A DNA stretch of 64,000 nt from Phycomyces nitens (taxonomy: Eukaryota > Mucoromycota > Mucoromycetes > Mucorales > Phycomycetaceae). Under the pieces are notes generated by a model. That model was given only the letters and a program-made list of their open reading frames with translations, was not told the origin of the DNA and searched no databases. A program made the translations under genes and the position numbers. This document shows positions 12,221 through 24,500 of the stretch, piece by piece (the first letter of the stretch is position 1; every line of letters begins with the position of its first letter). The DNA lies in the NCBI GenBank assembly GCA_022702545.1, contig JAHRBC010000003.1, positions 1,302,001 to 1,366,000 on the forward strand, written 5' to 3'.

Positions 12221-13232
12221 ATTTCTTGCCAACTGTTCGAATCTTTTTCTATTTTTTGCATAATAAAAAAGGTAGTAAAAAGTAACCTAAATGTGATGAA
12301 GTATTTAGTACTGTTGGGGTGCAACAGAGCTAAAGAATAGAGGGATAGAGTGTGTTTGTAGGAAATATTTTCAAGATTTAGGATATATAAAAAAGGGTCT
12401 TTGGAAACATAAATGTAATATAGAGAGACCTGGTTGGAATAAGTGTTTAGCAGCATGTCAAAAGAAGTTTGCATTTTCTGTATTTCACGACATGAAGATG
12501 TATATAGACTTTAAAAGTATATTTATCAAAGACTAGTTTAGCAGATATCATGTATGTACATAGGATTGAAGTATTAAAGGCATGGGCAGTAGATTATATT
12601 GGTCTAGCAAGATGCATAATCGTGCTCTTGGTTTGTAAATGTACTCGTCTTTACGGGTATTATGCTTATATTAAATTCACCGTAAATATAGTTACTTGGT
12701 GCATAATCTAATACTAATTAACTTGAGTGTTTTACAGCTCTAGAATGTTCCAGGAGGATATCTGACAATATAAGCATATTGTGGCATTAAGTATGTCAAA
12801 ATACTCTTTATTACCCCACCATTAATTATAAAATATCTTGGTAATCGATGGATAAACTTTGGAAAAGTATTCTTTGTATCCTGCCCGAATCATTTGACAG
12901 TTTCGTTTGATAATTCCATATAGATCACCAAGTAGAAAGTTCGTATTCTTGGTCCAGTTTGAACGCATCTAATGTGGGCTATTGGTGCTTAATGACATCA
13001 AACAAACGGCCATTTCATGGTAACAAACCGTTATCGAGATTTGGATCAATGGCCTGTAGCACTTTGCCCCAAGATGCTACCAGACTTTCCAGCATTCAAA
13101 AAAAAAATAGCGTACAGAAAAGTGGGAGTTCAAAACAGTCGAGATGCGTGGGAAAATAGAAATAATTATAAAAAGACAAGCTCAAGATTATCCCCTTTTT
13201 TTTCTCTTTATATCCCAAAGTATCCTGCAACA
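12221..13232. other. intergenic region upstream of acyl-CoA dehydrogenase
   Basis: Contains the RPL11 3' end and the promoter of the acyl-CoA dehydrogenase gene, with TTATAAAAAG at about 13166-13176 as a TATA-like site. Short overlapping ORFs lack recognisable domains. I see no further gene. Confidence 0.5.
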
Positions 13233-14955
13233 ATGCTCAGATCAACCCAAAAGATTATCCAAAGACCTCTTCTTGTCTCGGGCCTGGTTAACCAGATGTT
13301 CAAAAGGTAGATCAAGTATACCAAACATAATATCTGTATAATAATTATATGCTGGCTGTGATAAGGAATTACGGTGCTAGCTATTCCTATCCCTTCATTT
13401 CATCTACTCCACCAACATCCCTCCAGTCATTCACAGAAGAAGAGATCATGATGAAGGACACAGGTATATTACGACCGAGAAATTACTTTTGGACATATAA
13501 ACCAACCCTTGAACAGTTGCAAGATTTGCCAAGCAAGTCGTGGGTCCCAAGGTTATGGAAATGGATGAACAGGAAAGAATGGACAAGGGCGTCTTAAAGT
13601 CTTTGTTTGAGGCCGGTGTACGTATTCCAGGAACAATATAAGATGAGGATACCTAACAATCGTATATCATTTCAGCTGATGGGCATTGAGATTGAGCCAG
13701 AGTACGAAGGATCAGGATGCTCATTTACTTCAGCCATCTTGGCAATTGAAGAATTAGCCAAAATCGATCCATCTATAAGTGTTCTTTGTGATATTCATGT
13801 AAAGGATTGAACAGGTTCTATAGACTGATACTAATATTTATTAATATAGAATACATTGGTGAATACAATGATTCGTAAATATGGCACCAAAGAGATCAAG
13901 GAAAAGTATCTGCCTCGTCTTGCGATTGACACAATTGGCAGTTTTGCAATTTCTGAGGCTGGATCAGGAAGTGATGCATTTGCCCTAAAGACAAGAGCAG
14001 AAGACAAGGGTGATCATTATTTGTTGAATGGAAGCAAGATGTGGATCAGCAATTCAGCCGAAGCAGAGCTCATGATTGTTTTTGCCAATGCGTACGTTTA
14101 ATTCTTAGTGCCCTACCACTGTTAACCAAGACATGCATTTTAGAGACCCTTTGGCAGGATACAAAGGAATCACAGCCTTTTTGGTTGAGAAGCAGTGGGG
14201 AATCAAGATTGCGAAAAGAGAGAAAAAGGTATTGGTTTCTGTTGCTGGTTCGAGTCAATAAGGTACTCATTGGTTCAATATTCTCAGCTTGGCATCAGAT
14301 CATCATCGACCTGCGAGTTAAGCTTTGAAAATGTCAGGGTTCCAAAAGAGAATGTTTTGGGAACTGTTGGTCAAGGATACAAGTATGCTATCGAGTCTCT
14401 TAACGAAGGACGAATTGGTATAGCAGCTCAGATGGTTGGATTGGCCCAAGGAGCTTTTGATATTGCCTTGCCATATATCATGAGCCGCAAGCAGTTTGGA
14501 AAGCCAGTTGGAGAGTTCCAAGGAATGCAGCACCAATATGCCCAAGGTACACACACACACTCTCAATTAAGACCCAAATCCAGGATTTAACCGCAAACTC
14601 TCTTGTTTTGCAGTTGCTGTCGAGATTGAGGCTGCCAGATTACTTACCTATAACGCTTCCCGTCTAAAGGAGGAAGGAAAGCCTTTTGTAATGGAGGCAG
14701 CAATGGCAAAACTTTATGCTTCAAGAATAGCCGAGAAATCTGCAAGTTATGCGGTTGAATGGATGGGTGGAAATGGATTTGTGCGTGAGACAGGCGTAGA
14801 AAAGTTTTATCGAGATGCAAAGATTGGTGCAATCTATGAAGGCAAGTTTCTCTAGGCAGATCAACCAAGCATAAGTCTTACTTTCTATGCGTACAGGTAC
14901 CAGCAACATCCAACTCCAGACAATTGCAAAGATTGTCGCAAGCAAATATGCTTGA
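13233..14955 (+). CDS. mitochondrial short/branched-chain acyl-CoA dehydrogenase
   Basis: FAD enzyme that oxidises short or 2-methyl-branched acyl-CoAs in mitochondrial beta-oxidation and isoleucine catabolism. Nine exons: 13233-13306, 13366-13463, 13517-13617, 13676-13798, 13850-14091, 14144-14228, 14288-14546, 14614-14841, 14897-14955; 422 aa. The N-terminus ([18 protein letters not shown]) is basic and hydroxylated like a mitochondrial presequence. Signatures include [18 protein letters not shown] and [12 protein letters not shown] (FAD/substrate), [18 protein letters not shown], and the C-terminal [14 protein letters not shown]. The Glu of YEGTSNIQ is the catalytic base in short-chain members. 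Intron 8 is GC-AG (GCAAGT donor at 14842). Closest in style to ACADSB, but ACADS-like or isovaleryl-type specificity cannot be excluded. It converges on the NIF3 gene with 219 bp between stops. Confidence 0.92.
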
Positions 14956-15174
14956 TTTTTAAATAGATGCTTTGGTTCATACACATAAAATAGATATTGA
15001 GCTGATGTGCTCATGAGTTTTGATCACTTTCAAATTCTTTCTTGGCCATCATGTCTAAATAAACCTCTCTCTCTAGTCTACCCACTGCTTCAAATCAGGC
15101 AAAAGACTTCTTTACCCAGATCCCAAAAAATAGGGGGGTGTTTGAACATAAATATAATTTTCAAGGCCAATTGT

Positions 15175-16381
15175 CTATGAAATCACAAGAGGATCCTTAT
15201 CGACTTTACTAACCACTACTTCAATGTTATCCCCAGACTCGGAGCGCTCTCCAGCCAACTGTCTCTCTAGTGCAGGCTTCAATACTGCCGAGAGGTATCC
15301 ACGTTCTGTGTTTGTATGTTCACCTAGATAAATATCCGATAAGTCTACTAGTTTTCTTTAAATCATCGTAACTTACACAGCACAACACTAGTTCCCTGAG
15401 CAAGTGCTGCCAACACATCATGATGACCCATTTCTCCAGAAAAGTACAGATCAGCCTTCACGGGGCTAAGTACAGATGACCCGGATCCAGCACAGATGGC
15501 AACAGTTCTGATCAATCCAGACTTGTGTGCCTCTGCAGTTGCCACTCGAACTTTATGCGAAACACATGAGAACAAGACAGCAATAGTTTGTAAATTCCTT
15601 ACCAAAGGGTAATCCAGTCAACTGCTTAATCTTGGCAACCACGTTCAGCAAAGGAAAGGGTTCATCATAAGTGAAGATGCGGCCAGACCCGGCCTCCTCT
15701 TGGCCTACAAACCCAGTCAATACATATGCTCACTTGGCTCTCATATATATACATATCCTACTGCTTACCTGGAGGTGGGTTCAGCGAACGCTCAATTGGG
15801 ACCACAGATCCCTTTCCCAAACCACTTGCAAGCCAGTCATTGACTAGAGAATGATATGTCTTTGATTTGTATGTACAGGCAAATCAATGTGCAAAGTTGT
15901 TTCTTTCAAGAAACATTCGTACCTCCATTAACGCAGTTATCACAGGCTGTGTGTGGTGAATAAATTCCCACGCCACGGGCAATTGCTTTCATAATCATGT
16001 CTTGTTTGACATCAGCTGAAGTAAGGCGCTTCATGGCTTTGAAGATTGGGGGATGGTAGGCCACAATGGTGCCGACCTAGAGTTTATAGAATCACTATTC
16101 CTGTTCTATTCTGGTATACACAAATGTTTGAAAACTAAAGCTAACCTTTGGGTCAGACAGGGCTTCCTCGAGAACTTGAGGCGTCAAGTCAATTGTGAGA
16201 AAAACCTTGTTAAAGTTTGGTGAAGGGTATGGTGGTTCTACAATTGAGGTGAGCAGAGTGGTATTGATGGACAGAATCTATTCCTACCCACAAGGACACC
16301 AACATTGTCCCATGAGGACTCGGCCAGCTCAAGAGGAGCAATGGTGCGCATGCATCGGACTACTTTAGATAACAAGGACAT
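15175..16381 (-). CDS. NIF3-family protein (GTP cyclohydrolase I type 2-like fold)
   Basis: Conserved metal-binding NIF3/DUF34 protein; its cellular role is not well settled. Minus-strand exons: 16288-16381, 16146-16237, 15923-16076, 15769-15843, 15603-15704, 15377-15550, 15175-15323; 279 aa. Motifs in order: APLELAESSWDNVGVLV, VAYHPPIFKAMKRLT with the metal-ligand His, GIYSPHTACDNCVNGVNDWL, VAICAGSGSSVL and ADLYFSGEMGHHDVLAALA with the second His cluster, and VVLCEHTNTERGYL with the final His/Glu. All expected metal-binding positions are present. Size matches the eukaryotic single-domain form. The start codon at 16381 gives the conserved helix before APLELAE. The gene is divergent from the NmrA-like gene. 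Confidence 0.92.
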
Positions 16382-16807
16382 TACAAGTATATAAGGAATC
16401 TTTGGTCAAGACACGCGAACAAGGACAGCATGGAATTGTTCTATTGGGCGTGACTTGCTTGTCTTTTTGCATTACAGGCTTTTTCAAAAAAAAAAGATTT
16501 TAATTTTAAATATCAAGTGTCCCTAAGAAATCAAATTTGTTTGAAGATGATCATCATATTTTAGAGTGAATTCAAGGTGGTGTGTAAATTGATTGGTATT
16601 TCTAGCAAGATTGATGGGAATCTGGTTAAGTAAGTTCGACAAAAAAATCAAAATAAACAAGAGACACCTTCTGGTTCCTAACAAGCAGTAAATGGTGCCC
16701 AAACCTGTAAACATGGACATATAGGCTAGATCCCTAAAGAAAAAGAAAAAGAAAAAGGTTTTTATAAGAGTGATTCAGGCCATGCTTTAGAAATACACAT
16801 CTCTCTC
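16382..16807. promoter_or_regulatory. divergent intergenic region between NIF3 and NmrA-like genes
   Basis: 426 bp between two diverging start codons, including poly-A tracts and an AAGAAAAAGAAAAAGAAAAAGG purine repeat at about 16736-16757 near the NmrA-like start. No coding sequence is supported. The shared promoter role is inferred from geometry. Confidence 0.45.
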
Positions 16808-17895
16808 ATGCTTAGATATACCTGGACATTCTCCAACACAGACTCTCATTTGGGTTATGCCCTTGGGTACTATTTCTTGGAGAAACGCAACCAGAGCTCG
16901 AATAAGCACAACATTCGACTCTTGTGCCACAAAAAAGATGGACTGGAAGAATTGGAAAGGATGGGAGGAGAGGTTATTGAGGTTGACTACACAAACGAGA
17001 TGGAATTGCGGTTAGCCATGATAGGAACTCGCTACCTGATGCTTAATCCCGAATTCTCTGACAATCGGCTTGTCGGATCCACAGCACTCCTGAATGTTGC
17101 AAAGGACGAAGGGGTTGAGTACGTTACAATGTCATCGTTGTAAGTATATTTGTTGTTGTTGCTGTTTAAGGACTATCCAAAAAAGGAGTCTAAAGACCAT
17201 CTAACTACAGTATCGGGGTCGACAAGCTGGCCTGGGAAAACGATCAAGAAGAATTTGGCAACATGCTAGAATACCAGAAACTGGAGGCCATGGTCAAGCA
17301 AATGTTTGGAGACGAGAATCATTGTGTGGTCCGCCTCCCTTTTTTTAGCCAAAGCCTTTACTATTTTTCGCCCATGATCGAGAAAGAGTCGATGATCAAG
17401 CTGGCTGTCGATGCGAAAAACAAGTTGGCGGTGGTTTCGCTGGTTGATATTGTGCGAGGAATGCACTGTTTGTGGACCGAGGACCAGAATAGGCGTTTTA
17501 ACCAGAGAGGCAACAGAACCTTGTTTGAATTCACATCGGCCTATAACCAAGACGGTGAAGATGTCTCGATAATCTTTTCCGAGGCACTGGGACGAACTAT
17601 CGACTATACCCAGATTTCGGTCAATGAGATGGGCGCATATCTCCGAGAGATTCGCAGAAATGAAAATTTCCAGGAGAGACCCTTTGAAAAGAAGAGCGAA
17701 GCAGGATTTGTTTTTCCAATTTCTGGCTACCTTGTCGACGATTACATCAGGTGCCTTGGAGAGCAACTTGGACTGGCTGGACGTGGGTTTGGAGACATCC
17801 TGACAGACGACCTGTCTAATGCGCTTCAACGCAAGCCCCAGGAGTTGGATGAGTTTGTCCAGAACAACTGTGACCAGTTCCGACGCCTTAGATAG
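16808..17895 (+). CDS. NmrA-like NAD(P)-binding protein
   Basis: Probable atypical short-chain dehydrogenase of the NmrA type, often redox sensors or regulators rather than enzymes. Exons: 16808-17139, 17211-17895; 338 aa. The order is a dinucleotide-binding strand, RLLCHKKDGLEELERMGGEVIEVDYTNEMEL (beta2-alpha-beta3), RYLMLNPEFSDNRLVGSTAL, YVTMSSFIGVDKL in the position of the catalytic-loop strand, then an extended C-terminal substrate-binding half with VVRLPFFSQSLYYF and VSLVDIVRGM. The N-terminal glycine motif is degenerate (SNTDSHLGYALGYYF in place of GxxGxxG). The active-site YxxxK is not preserved in order (EYQKLEAM could stand in). Cofactor binding is therefore likely but catalysis is uncertain. 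Confidence 0.75.
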
Positions 17896-19181
17896 GTCTA
17901 ACTGAAAAGAATGTAAAACATTGTGCATCTCTTGTGCATCCAATGCTAACTTGATTTCTGTAACTCTATCAAAATAAACTCAAAAAGAAAAAAACAAATA
18001 CAAGATCTCTGGACTTCTTTGTTAGACATCTTTAAAAATATCCAGCAGTATCTATACCGGGCATAGTCTGCAGGTCGCTAAACATGTCATATCAACATCA
18101 TATCTTTTGTACGGACTCTGCAGGCGTGTGATGTGACTAGGGGCGAAATGGAGGCCTTTTATTGCCTAGGGCCAAAATATTATTTGTGATATATATTAAA
18201 TGTTTTCCATGACGAGAAGATTGATTAACACCTTTAGATTGGCTGAAAAAAGCGATTATGTACAATTATTATAATCGACTGGGTTGATTTCTCTTCTTTT
18301 TGTCTATTTCTCCGCTACTAGCCTTGAATGGCAAGCAAGCGCCTGCAAGGTGACATTGGGTGTATCATTAGAATAATGTATGTTGAGATGGAGAACATCA
18401 TATATAGGACATTATTGGCCGGCCAGATTCTGAACTACAGGCCAGTGACATCAAATGTAATTCAAAGGAACTTTAATAGGCATTTTAGAGACAGAGAGCC
18501 CCTTGGATCCAATGTCACAAGCCTTTAGGTAACTTGGATCAATTGAACAAAATATATAAATGGCCATACTATACTAGATCCAGTTAGGGCTGCGTAACCA
18601 CCCATTGGAAATAACAATAATAAAATATATAATAATACTAATTATATATTATAATACTCATATTAATATCAATCCCTGTCTATTTTTGGTCAAATTTGGA
18701 ACAATTCCATAGTGACTAGAATAATTTATCAAGAGACGTATAATTAGGCACTGTCAGAGAATGCGTGTGTTGTAATTCAATAGCAATCAATGCATCTGCC
18801 CTAATTATCGCTTTAATGTATAGATTCGATCTTGGAATCTTTTAAATTTTTTTTATGCTGTTAATCGGAATCAATTTCCAATCATTAAAATCCGTATAAT
18901 TCTGATGGGAAATTCAAGAATGCCAGCTTTAGAATTGTTCATAAAAGGTAATCCGTACAACCATTATATGACATTTTCTATCCAAATAGAGACCAAATGA
19001 CGACATGGTTCCACGTTAAAACAAGGCCAAGTCTAAGCGCAAACCTTAAGCGTTTTAAACTCATTTGTACGCTTTGGGATATTCAACAGTGACAAACCTA
19101 TAAAAGTTATCTATTCCCTCTCTCTTTCTTTTAATTATTATTATAAAACCAAATCAAATTAAATACATCATAATAATATAA
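17896..19181. other. intergenic region upstream of rhodanese-phosphatase gene
   Basis: AT-rich and without a supported gene. A 66-aa ORF at 18328-18528 has no domain and no conserved splice partners. A TATAAAAG-like site lies at about 19098-19105, some 80 bp before the next start codon. Confidence 0.45.
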
Positions 19182-21500
19182 ATGAGTATCGCATTCGAAT
19201 CACCATCACGCACTCCCTACGGACACTCAAACCCCCATGCACCACCCAATGCCTACTTTAAACAATTAAGCAGCAATATCCAGCCAACCAGTCAGGCCAT
19301 CAACAACACCAACATTCACCAGGAATTCTTCAATGCTATACAAACTCGCCACACAGACCAGAATCCCCTTGTCCTGGGTACCCAGCATCGTTCCCCATCA
19401 AACTCTCCTGTAAAGGCACCAGCACCAGCATTTCCTATCGAACCAATTGATTGCGCCGATCTGCAGTCCTTACTCGAATCAGACTCAAGAGATCATATTC
19501 TACTTATTGACGTTCGCTCCTTTCTACAGTTCTCATATTCACGGATCAAATCTGCGATCAACATTGCTATTCCTAGCACAATTCTGCGACGACCATCCTT
19601 TACAATCGACAAGGTTTTCACAGCAATCGTATCCAATACCGAGCGCGAATGCCTCGAACAATGGAAAACTTACGACCAGATCATCATATACGACCAATCG
19701 TCTGAAATACTCTCCGACCAATGTTCCGCACGTTTTCTAGCTTCAAAATTCGACCTGGCTGGATACCATGGCCGTCTTTGCTATTTAAAAGGTAAGAACC
19801 AAGACTTAGGCACAATGACATCGACTGGATCACATGATTCTAAATTATTCAACAAGGCGGATTTGATCTTTTCAAAAGGTCCTTCCCTTTCAAGTGTGAT
19901 TCTGGTACCAGATCAAACCCCAAACATAAAGGCGAATTTGACATGACGCTCAAGCTACCAACCAACAACAGGCCCATGTCATTAGGCCCATTGACTGTGC
20001 CTGCCCAAGATATCTGCAACCCATTCTTTTCAAACATTCGTCAAAACGAAGAGCTCGGCATGGGCCCAATCAAGGATAGAATTCCAGTACGTCTTCCCAA
20101 CAGTGCCAGTCTAGACGCCAACGCAGATATCAGTCTACCGCACCCACCCCGCTGTACCACCGCACTAACGTCTGGAAGCACCATAAGAACACCAGAGTGG
20201 CTCAAGGACGTACTGATTTCAAATGGGCCAAAGAACCTTGCTGAGATGTATGAGGTAATCTCTCTCTCTCTCTCTCTCTTTATGTCACCAGTTCACTTTT
20301 AACATGTCTATATAGAAACTTGAGCGAGCCGAGCAAAAGAGATTACAAAACATTGTCACATACCATTCAAAGCACTCCAATCCTAACCCGTCAGAGTTCC
20401 CTCTTAGTATCGTTGCAGGAATCGAAAAGGGAGCTCTTAATAGATACACAAACATCTGGCCCTTTGGTAAATATAATCTATATAAAACACATCTGCTGGC
20501 TATTTTAAATTATGTTGTTTACTTACTGACCAGCTAAATATAGAGTACTCTCGAGTAAAGCTGCACACAAAGGGAGATTCAGGAGACTATGTAAATGCAA
20601 GCTATATCCAATACGTCTCCCAGCCATCTCAGGATACCCACACCCTTCCGGACGTGAGTGAGGCTTCGTTAAGCACCATGCGCTCTCTGGATTCAAAGGC
20701 AGATATTTTCCGACGTTACATTTCGACGCAGGGTCCACTTCCTACCACATTCGAAGACTTTTGGAATGTTGTTTGGGAACAAAATTCCCGTGTGCTAGTG
20801 ATGCTGACAAAAGAAGAAGAAATGCACAAGGTAACTAGAGATGCATTTAGAGATCAATACAATTCATCCCCTATAAAACCATCAATAGATCAAATGCCAT
20901 CGATATTGGCCAACGTCTGTCGGACAGACCGTAAACTATGGTCGATCTTCTGTCGCCCTATTGTCAAGAACAACCGAGCAAATTGATCCAAACAATCAAG
21001 AAGATTGTATCATAATCTCACAGCTTGAATTGTCCCAGCCCAACCAGGGTAGACGCCACTTGACACATTTACAATACACAGGGTGGAATGACTTTGGTGT
21101 GCCTGATAGTCCAATTGGCACCCTTAGACTTGTTGGACTAGCAGACGAAGCTCAGGCATTATATGAAGAGCATGGGGGTGCAGGTCCCATGATTGTTCAT
21201 TGCTCGGCAGGTTGTGGTCGCTCAGGGGCATTTTGTGCAATTGATACGGCTATACAGAGACTATCGAAATCTCTTGACAAGGATGTATTATTCGAAACCA
21301 TTGCACGTTTCAGAGAACAGCGTGTTAGTATGGTGCAGACAATGAGACAGTTTGTATTTTGCTACGAGGCCGTTTGTTGGTGGCTGTTAGGCTATGGAGA
21401 GTTACCAGCAAGCGACAGAGATCTATCCTCTGAAGACGAAAGTGATAATGAAGGGCTGATGAACATGGATAATAAAATCCATTTACAAAATGGCTATTAA
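19182..21500 (+). CDS. tyrosine-specific protein phosphatase with N-terminal inactive rhodanese domain (MAPK phosphatase-like)
   Basis: Resembles the fungal stress-MAPK phosphatases (Pyp1/Pyp2, Ptp2/Ptp3), which dephosphorylate Tyr in the MAPK activation loop. Exons: 19182-19791, 19857-20254, 20316-20466, 20544-20830, 20889-21500; 685 aa. Residues about 85-205 form a rhodanese fold (HILLIDVRSFLQFSYSRIKSAINI). Its active-site loop reads YDQSSE, with no Cys, so this is a docking module. A MAPK-docking-type linker follows. The PTP domain has NRYTNIWPF, KGDSGDYVNASYI, YISTQGPLPTTFEDFW and KCHRYWP. The P-loop is VHCSAGCGRSGAF, with Cys and Arg present, and RVSMVQTMRQF gives the Q-loop. The WPD loop is WNDFGVPD: the acid Asp is kept but Pro is replaced by Asn. 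Family firm; the partner kinase is inferred. Confidence 0.92.
20255..20280. repeat. (TC)n microsatellite in intron 2 of the phosphatase gene
   Basis: A (TC)n run of about ten units starts five bases after the 5' splice site of the intron at 20255-20315. It is probably variable between strains and close enough to the donor to affect splicing if expanded. Confidence 0.7.
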
Positions 21501-24500
21501 AATATAAATAACAACAATAATAATAACAGTAGTATTAGTAGTAGAAATGCTAGTTAATAATAATAAGAAGAGAAATAATAAGAGTAGCAATAAAACGTAA
21601 GAATGATTACAAAAAAAAACAATGATCGTCAGTTAGTTTATCTTGGATCTTAAAGCACATACTGATAATCTGGTGGTTAAGATTGTTGATTTCCTGAGAA
21701 TCGTTATAAATGACCAAGAATTACTTGTAACACATTCAAGCTACATCATTGTACAGATAAGTACAAACTTAGCTCCTTTGTACTCCGTAAGCCTAATGGT
21801 TCTGTCTGCGTACAGCAGGTCAATAAATACTGTCCCACCCGTACTTCAGGTTTCGAGTGTGTTACTTTTTGGTTTGTACTCTTTATTGGATTTTGGCCCA
21901 TTGGACGTCACACGACCATTGAAAGAGTAACTAAAGATATATAAATGTACGAAATGATACAGGAAATAAAGGTTATATTAATAAAAAATAGAATCTAGCC
22001 AAACAGGAATGTTACGCTACGCACTACATCTTTACAAATGTATTCTTTTTTTTTAAAAGAATGTTATTGGCTAATCTGCCAATAAAAATTTATTTTAATC
22101 CAATTAACAAATAAACAAGTAATCTCATTTGGGATGACCAAAGATAAAATGTCATTTTCAGTACATTTTCCCCAAGTATCGGCTTACCGGCTATGTATTC
22201 TTTAAATAATGCAATGGTATTAAATGATTGATTTACAGACATTATTGGCTTGATTAGTTTACTTGGACACCTAGAATTTGGCTGGAAGACTAATAATGTG
22301 TTTGTTAGAGGCGTATTTTTGGTTTTGTACTTTTTTTTAAAAAAAAACGCATAAATTTGTAAATATTTGCATCAAAACTGTATGCTTTGAGCCACCAGGC
22401 TAGATAATACTGGGAATCTTCATCCTTTGATGGTGTATTGGTTTTTTTTCTGTGTAAACCCCAAAGGGCCAAATTGAACAAATACTGGATATATCTTGTA
22501 TTTCTCATATCCTTACCACAAGTCTGTTAGTGGCAATTTGATCTGGTAGCAAACAAATTGCCTAGAATCCGACGGAAACTTGGTCAATGGTTCGAACAAA
22601 GGCTCTTTACAAGCCATTCATCAGGCTGTATTTGAGTAATATATGCTAATAGCTGTAGTTTTCTTTAATTGGTATCTTTCTATAATAGTTATTTAATATT
22701 GTAGAAACTTTGGGTCGTCTTTCTATATATTCTTTACACCAATCTATAGTAGCTATCCGGTGTATCCAGAGACCGGATATTTAGACCTCTAAACGATTCG
22801 AGACATGAGGTTTTTTTTTTCTTTTTTGCAAATAACACAGCATTTTGTAGACTTGGCTTCTTTTGTCTTTTGGTGACAAAGTGATAAGTTATAAAAAGGT
22901 TACGAGTACCGTTTTCATCCATACAGTATAAAAGGTCTCTTTTTGCCTGGACCAACGAGAACACTTATACCAATTGTGGATTAAAGCTCGCTTTACTGTA
23001 TCGTTTATATGCATATGAGACAATATTCTCTTTTCTGGCATCATAGATATACTTCTGGCCAAAATTAAGTATAAGCCCCCGCTTTATGACAGATATACCA
23101 ACGCTATCTGCCTAGATTGATCTTTGGAGCTGTATCGATCTGTATGAAAATTGATCTTTGGGTAGTTCCCTATTCATATCAACAAATATATTCTTCGTGC
23201 CATGTTTGGTTAGGCTCTTGTAGGTAGATTGAGAAGGTTTCCAGAGAATTATAGTGTCGATTTGGATGTAAGATTGGACCTGGGAAGTTTGGAGCAATAG
23301 GGATTGGAAAGATCTTTGGTCTCTAGTTGCACAAGTCTGGGCCATGCGAACGTAGCACAAGAAATTGCTTTCTGATTTGTATTTTGTATCATAGCAAATG
23401 AAACTTATGGAAGATGTGTATACAATGCCGTATGTCGATTATACAATCAAAAAGAGAGTCTTAGACACTGTTAGTACGCTTGCATGTTAAACCACTATGG
23501 TTTTATACCTGCAATATGACACTCTTTATGTCGGTAGCTGCTCTGATTGTTCGATTACATATGGCCATCTTAAATCGCTTTTAAACAAGCATTCTCATTT
23601 AATCCGGACCAGAAAGATGTGTCTTCTTTTTAATTTGGTAGGTGGTCTATGGTCACGCTTAAAAGGTCCATTAACCCGTTTTTGAGACTGTTGAGGTGCG
23701 GGGGATACATATTTACTTTCCCATCGAGTACACACTGCTGAGCATTTTAAAATCGAATGGAAGTAAAAGGGCAAGTATTGACGTAAGTAGATATATTATG
23801 GCTGGTCTGTTTTCAGGTGCCTATGGTCCTTTCGGACCGAGACACAGTTGTCCTATGCTGGGCAAGGTCTTTAATACTTTGGAAAAAATCAAAGGTAGCA
23901 AAATCACTTTGAGTAAATGTTCTCCTGAAATTGGTGGCATTTAATTATTGGACAAGTAGGAATAACATATAGGTGGGTCTTGTAAGACTATTCATGTCGG
24001 ACACTAGTAATTCGAACTGGTCCTTGTACTCGTCTCTCAAACCAATATTCTGTAAAGTCTACAAAAATAACCTTCTTTTATATAATACCCTATACGAATC
24101 ATTTAAAGACTAATCAAGTCCCCAGAAAAAAAAGTCTCGATACTGATACTTTACCGAGGGTTGTTGAAAAGATTAAAGTGAGTAAAATAAATAGGATGGA
24201 TAGAAAAAGTAAAGAGTTTTTATATTTTAATTACAATTGATTAGCTAAACATATCAATTGTTTGTTAGATAAACAAGACAAGTGTGATGCCTATATTTTA
24301 ATCAATGTAAGCGACTTTATATTGAGGATTACTAGTTGGGCAAAGCATAACAAAATCATACAACCTTTACATAGCACAACTATACTCATACTTCTTTGTA
24401 GAGACCTATAACTGTGTTAATCATTAGACTTTCCTTCAGAGACATTAGTTAGAATTGCTCGTATGATTACTAATAAAGCTTGATCACAGAAACACCAAGC

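Noticed and set aside
12130..12474. 114-aa minus-strand ORF downstream of RPL11
   Set aside because: AT-driven, overlaps the last uL5 exon and has no domain.
17266..17943. 225-aa ORF on the minus strand opposite the NmrA-like gene
   Set aside because: No motif; the plus strand has the Rossmann-like protein with a matching splice junction.
23696..23944. Mpv17/PMP22 gene
   Set aside because: Only a weak resemblance over about 30 residues, the diagnostic WY is missing, and no flanking exons were found.
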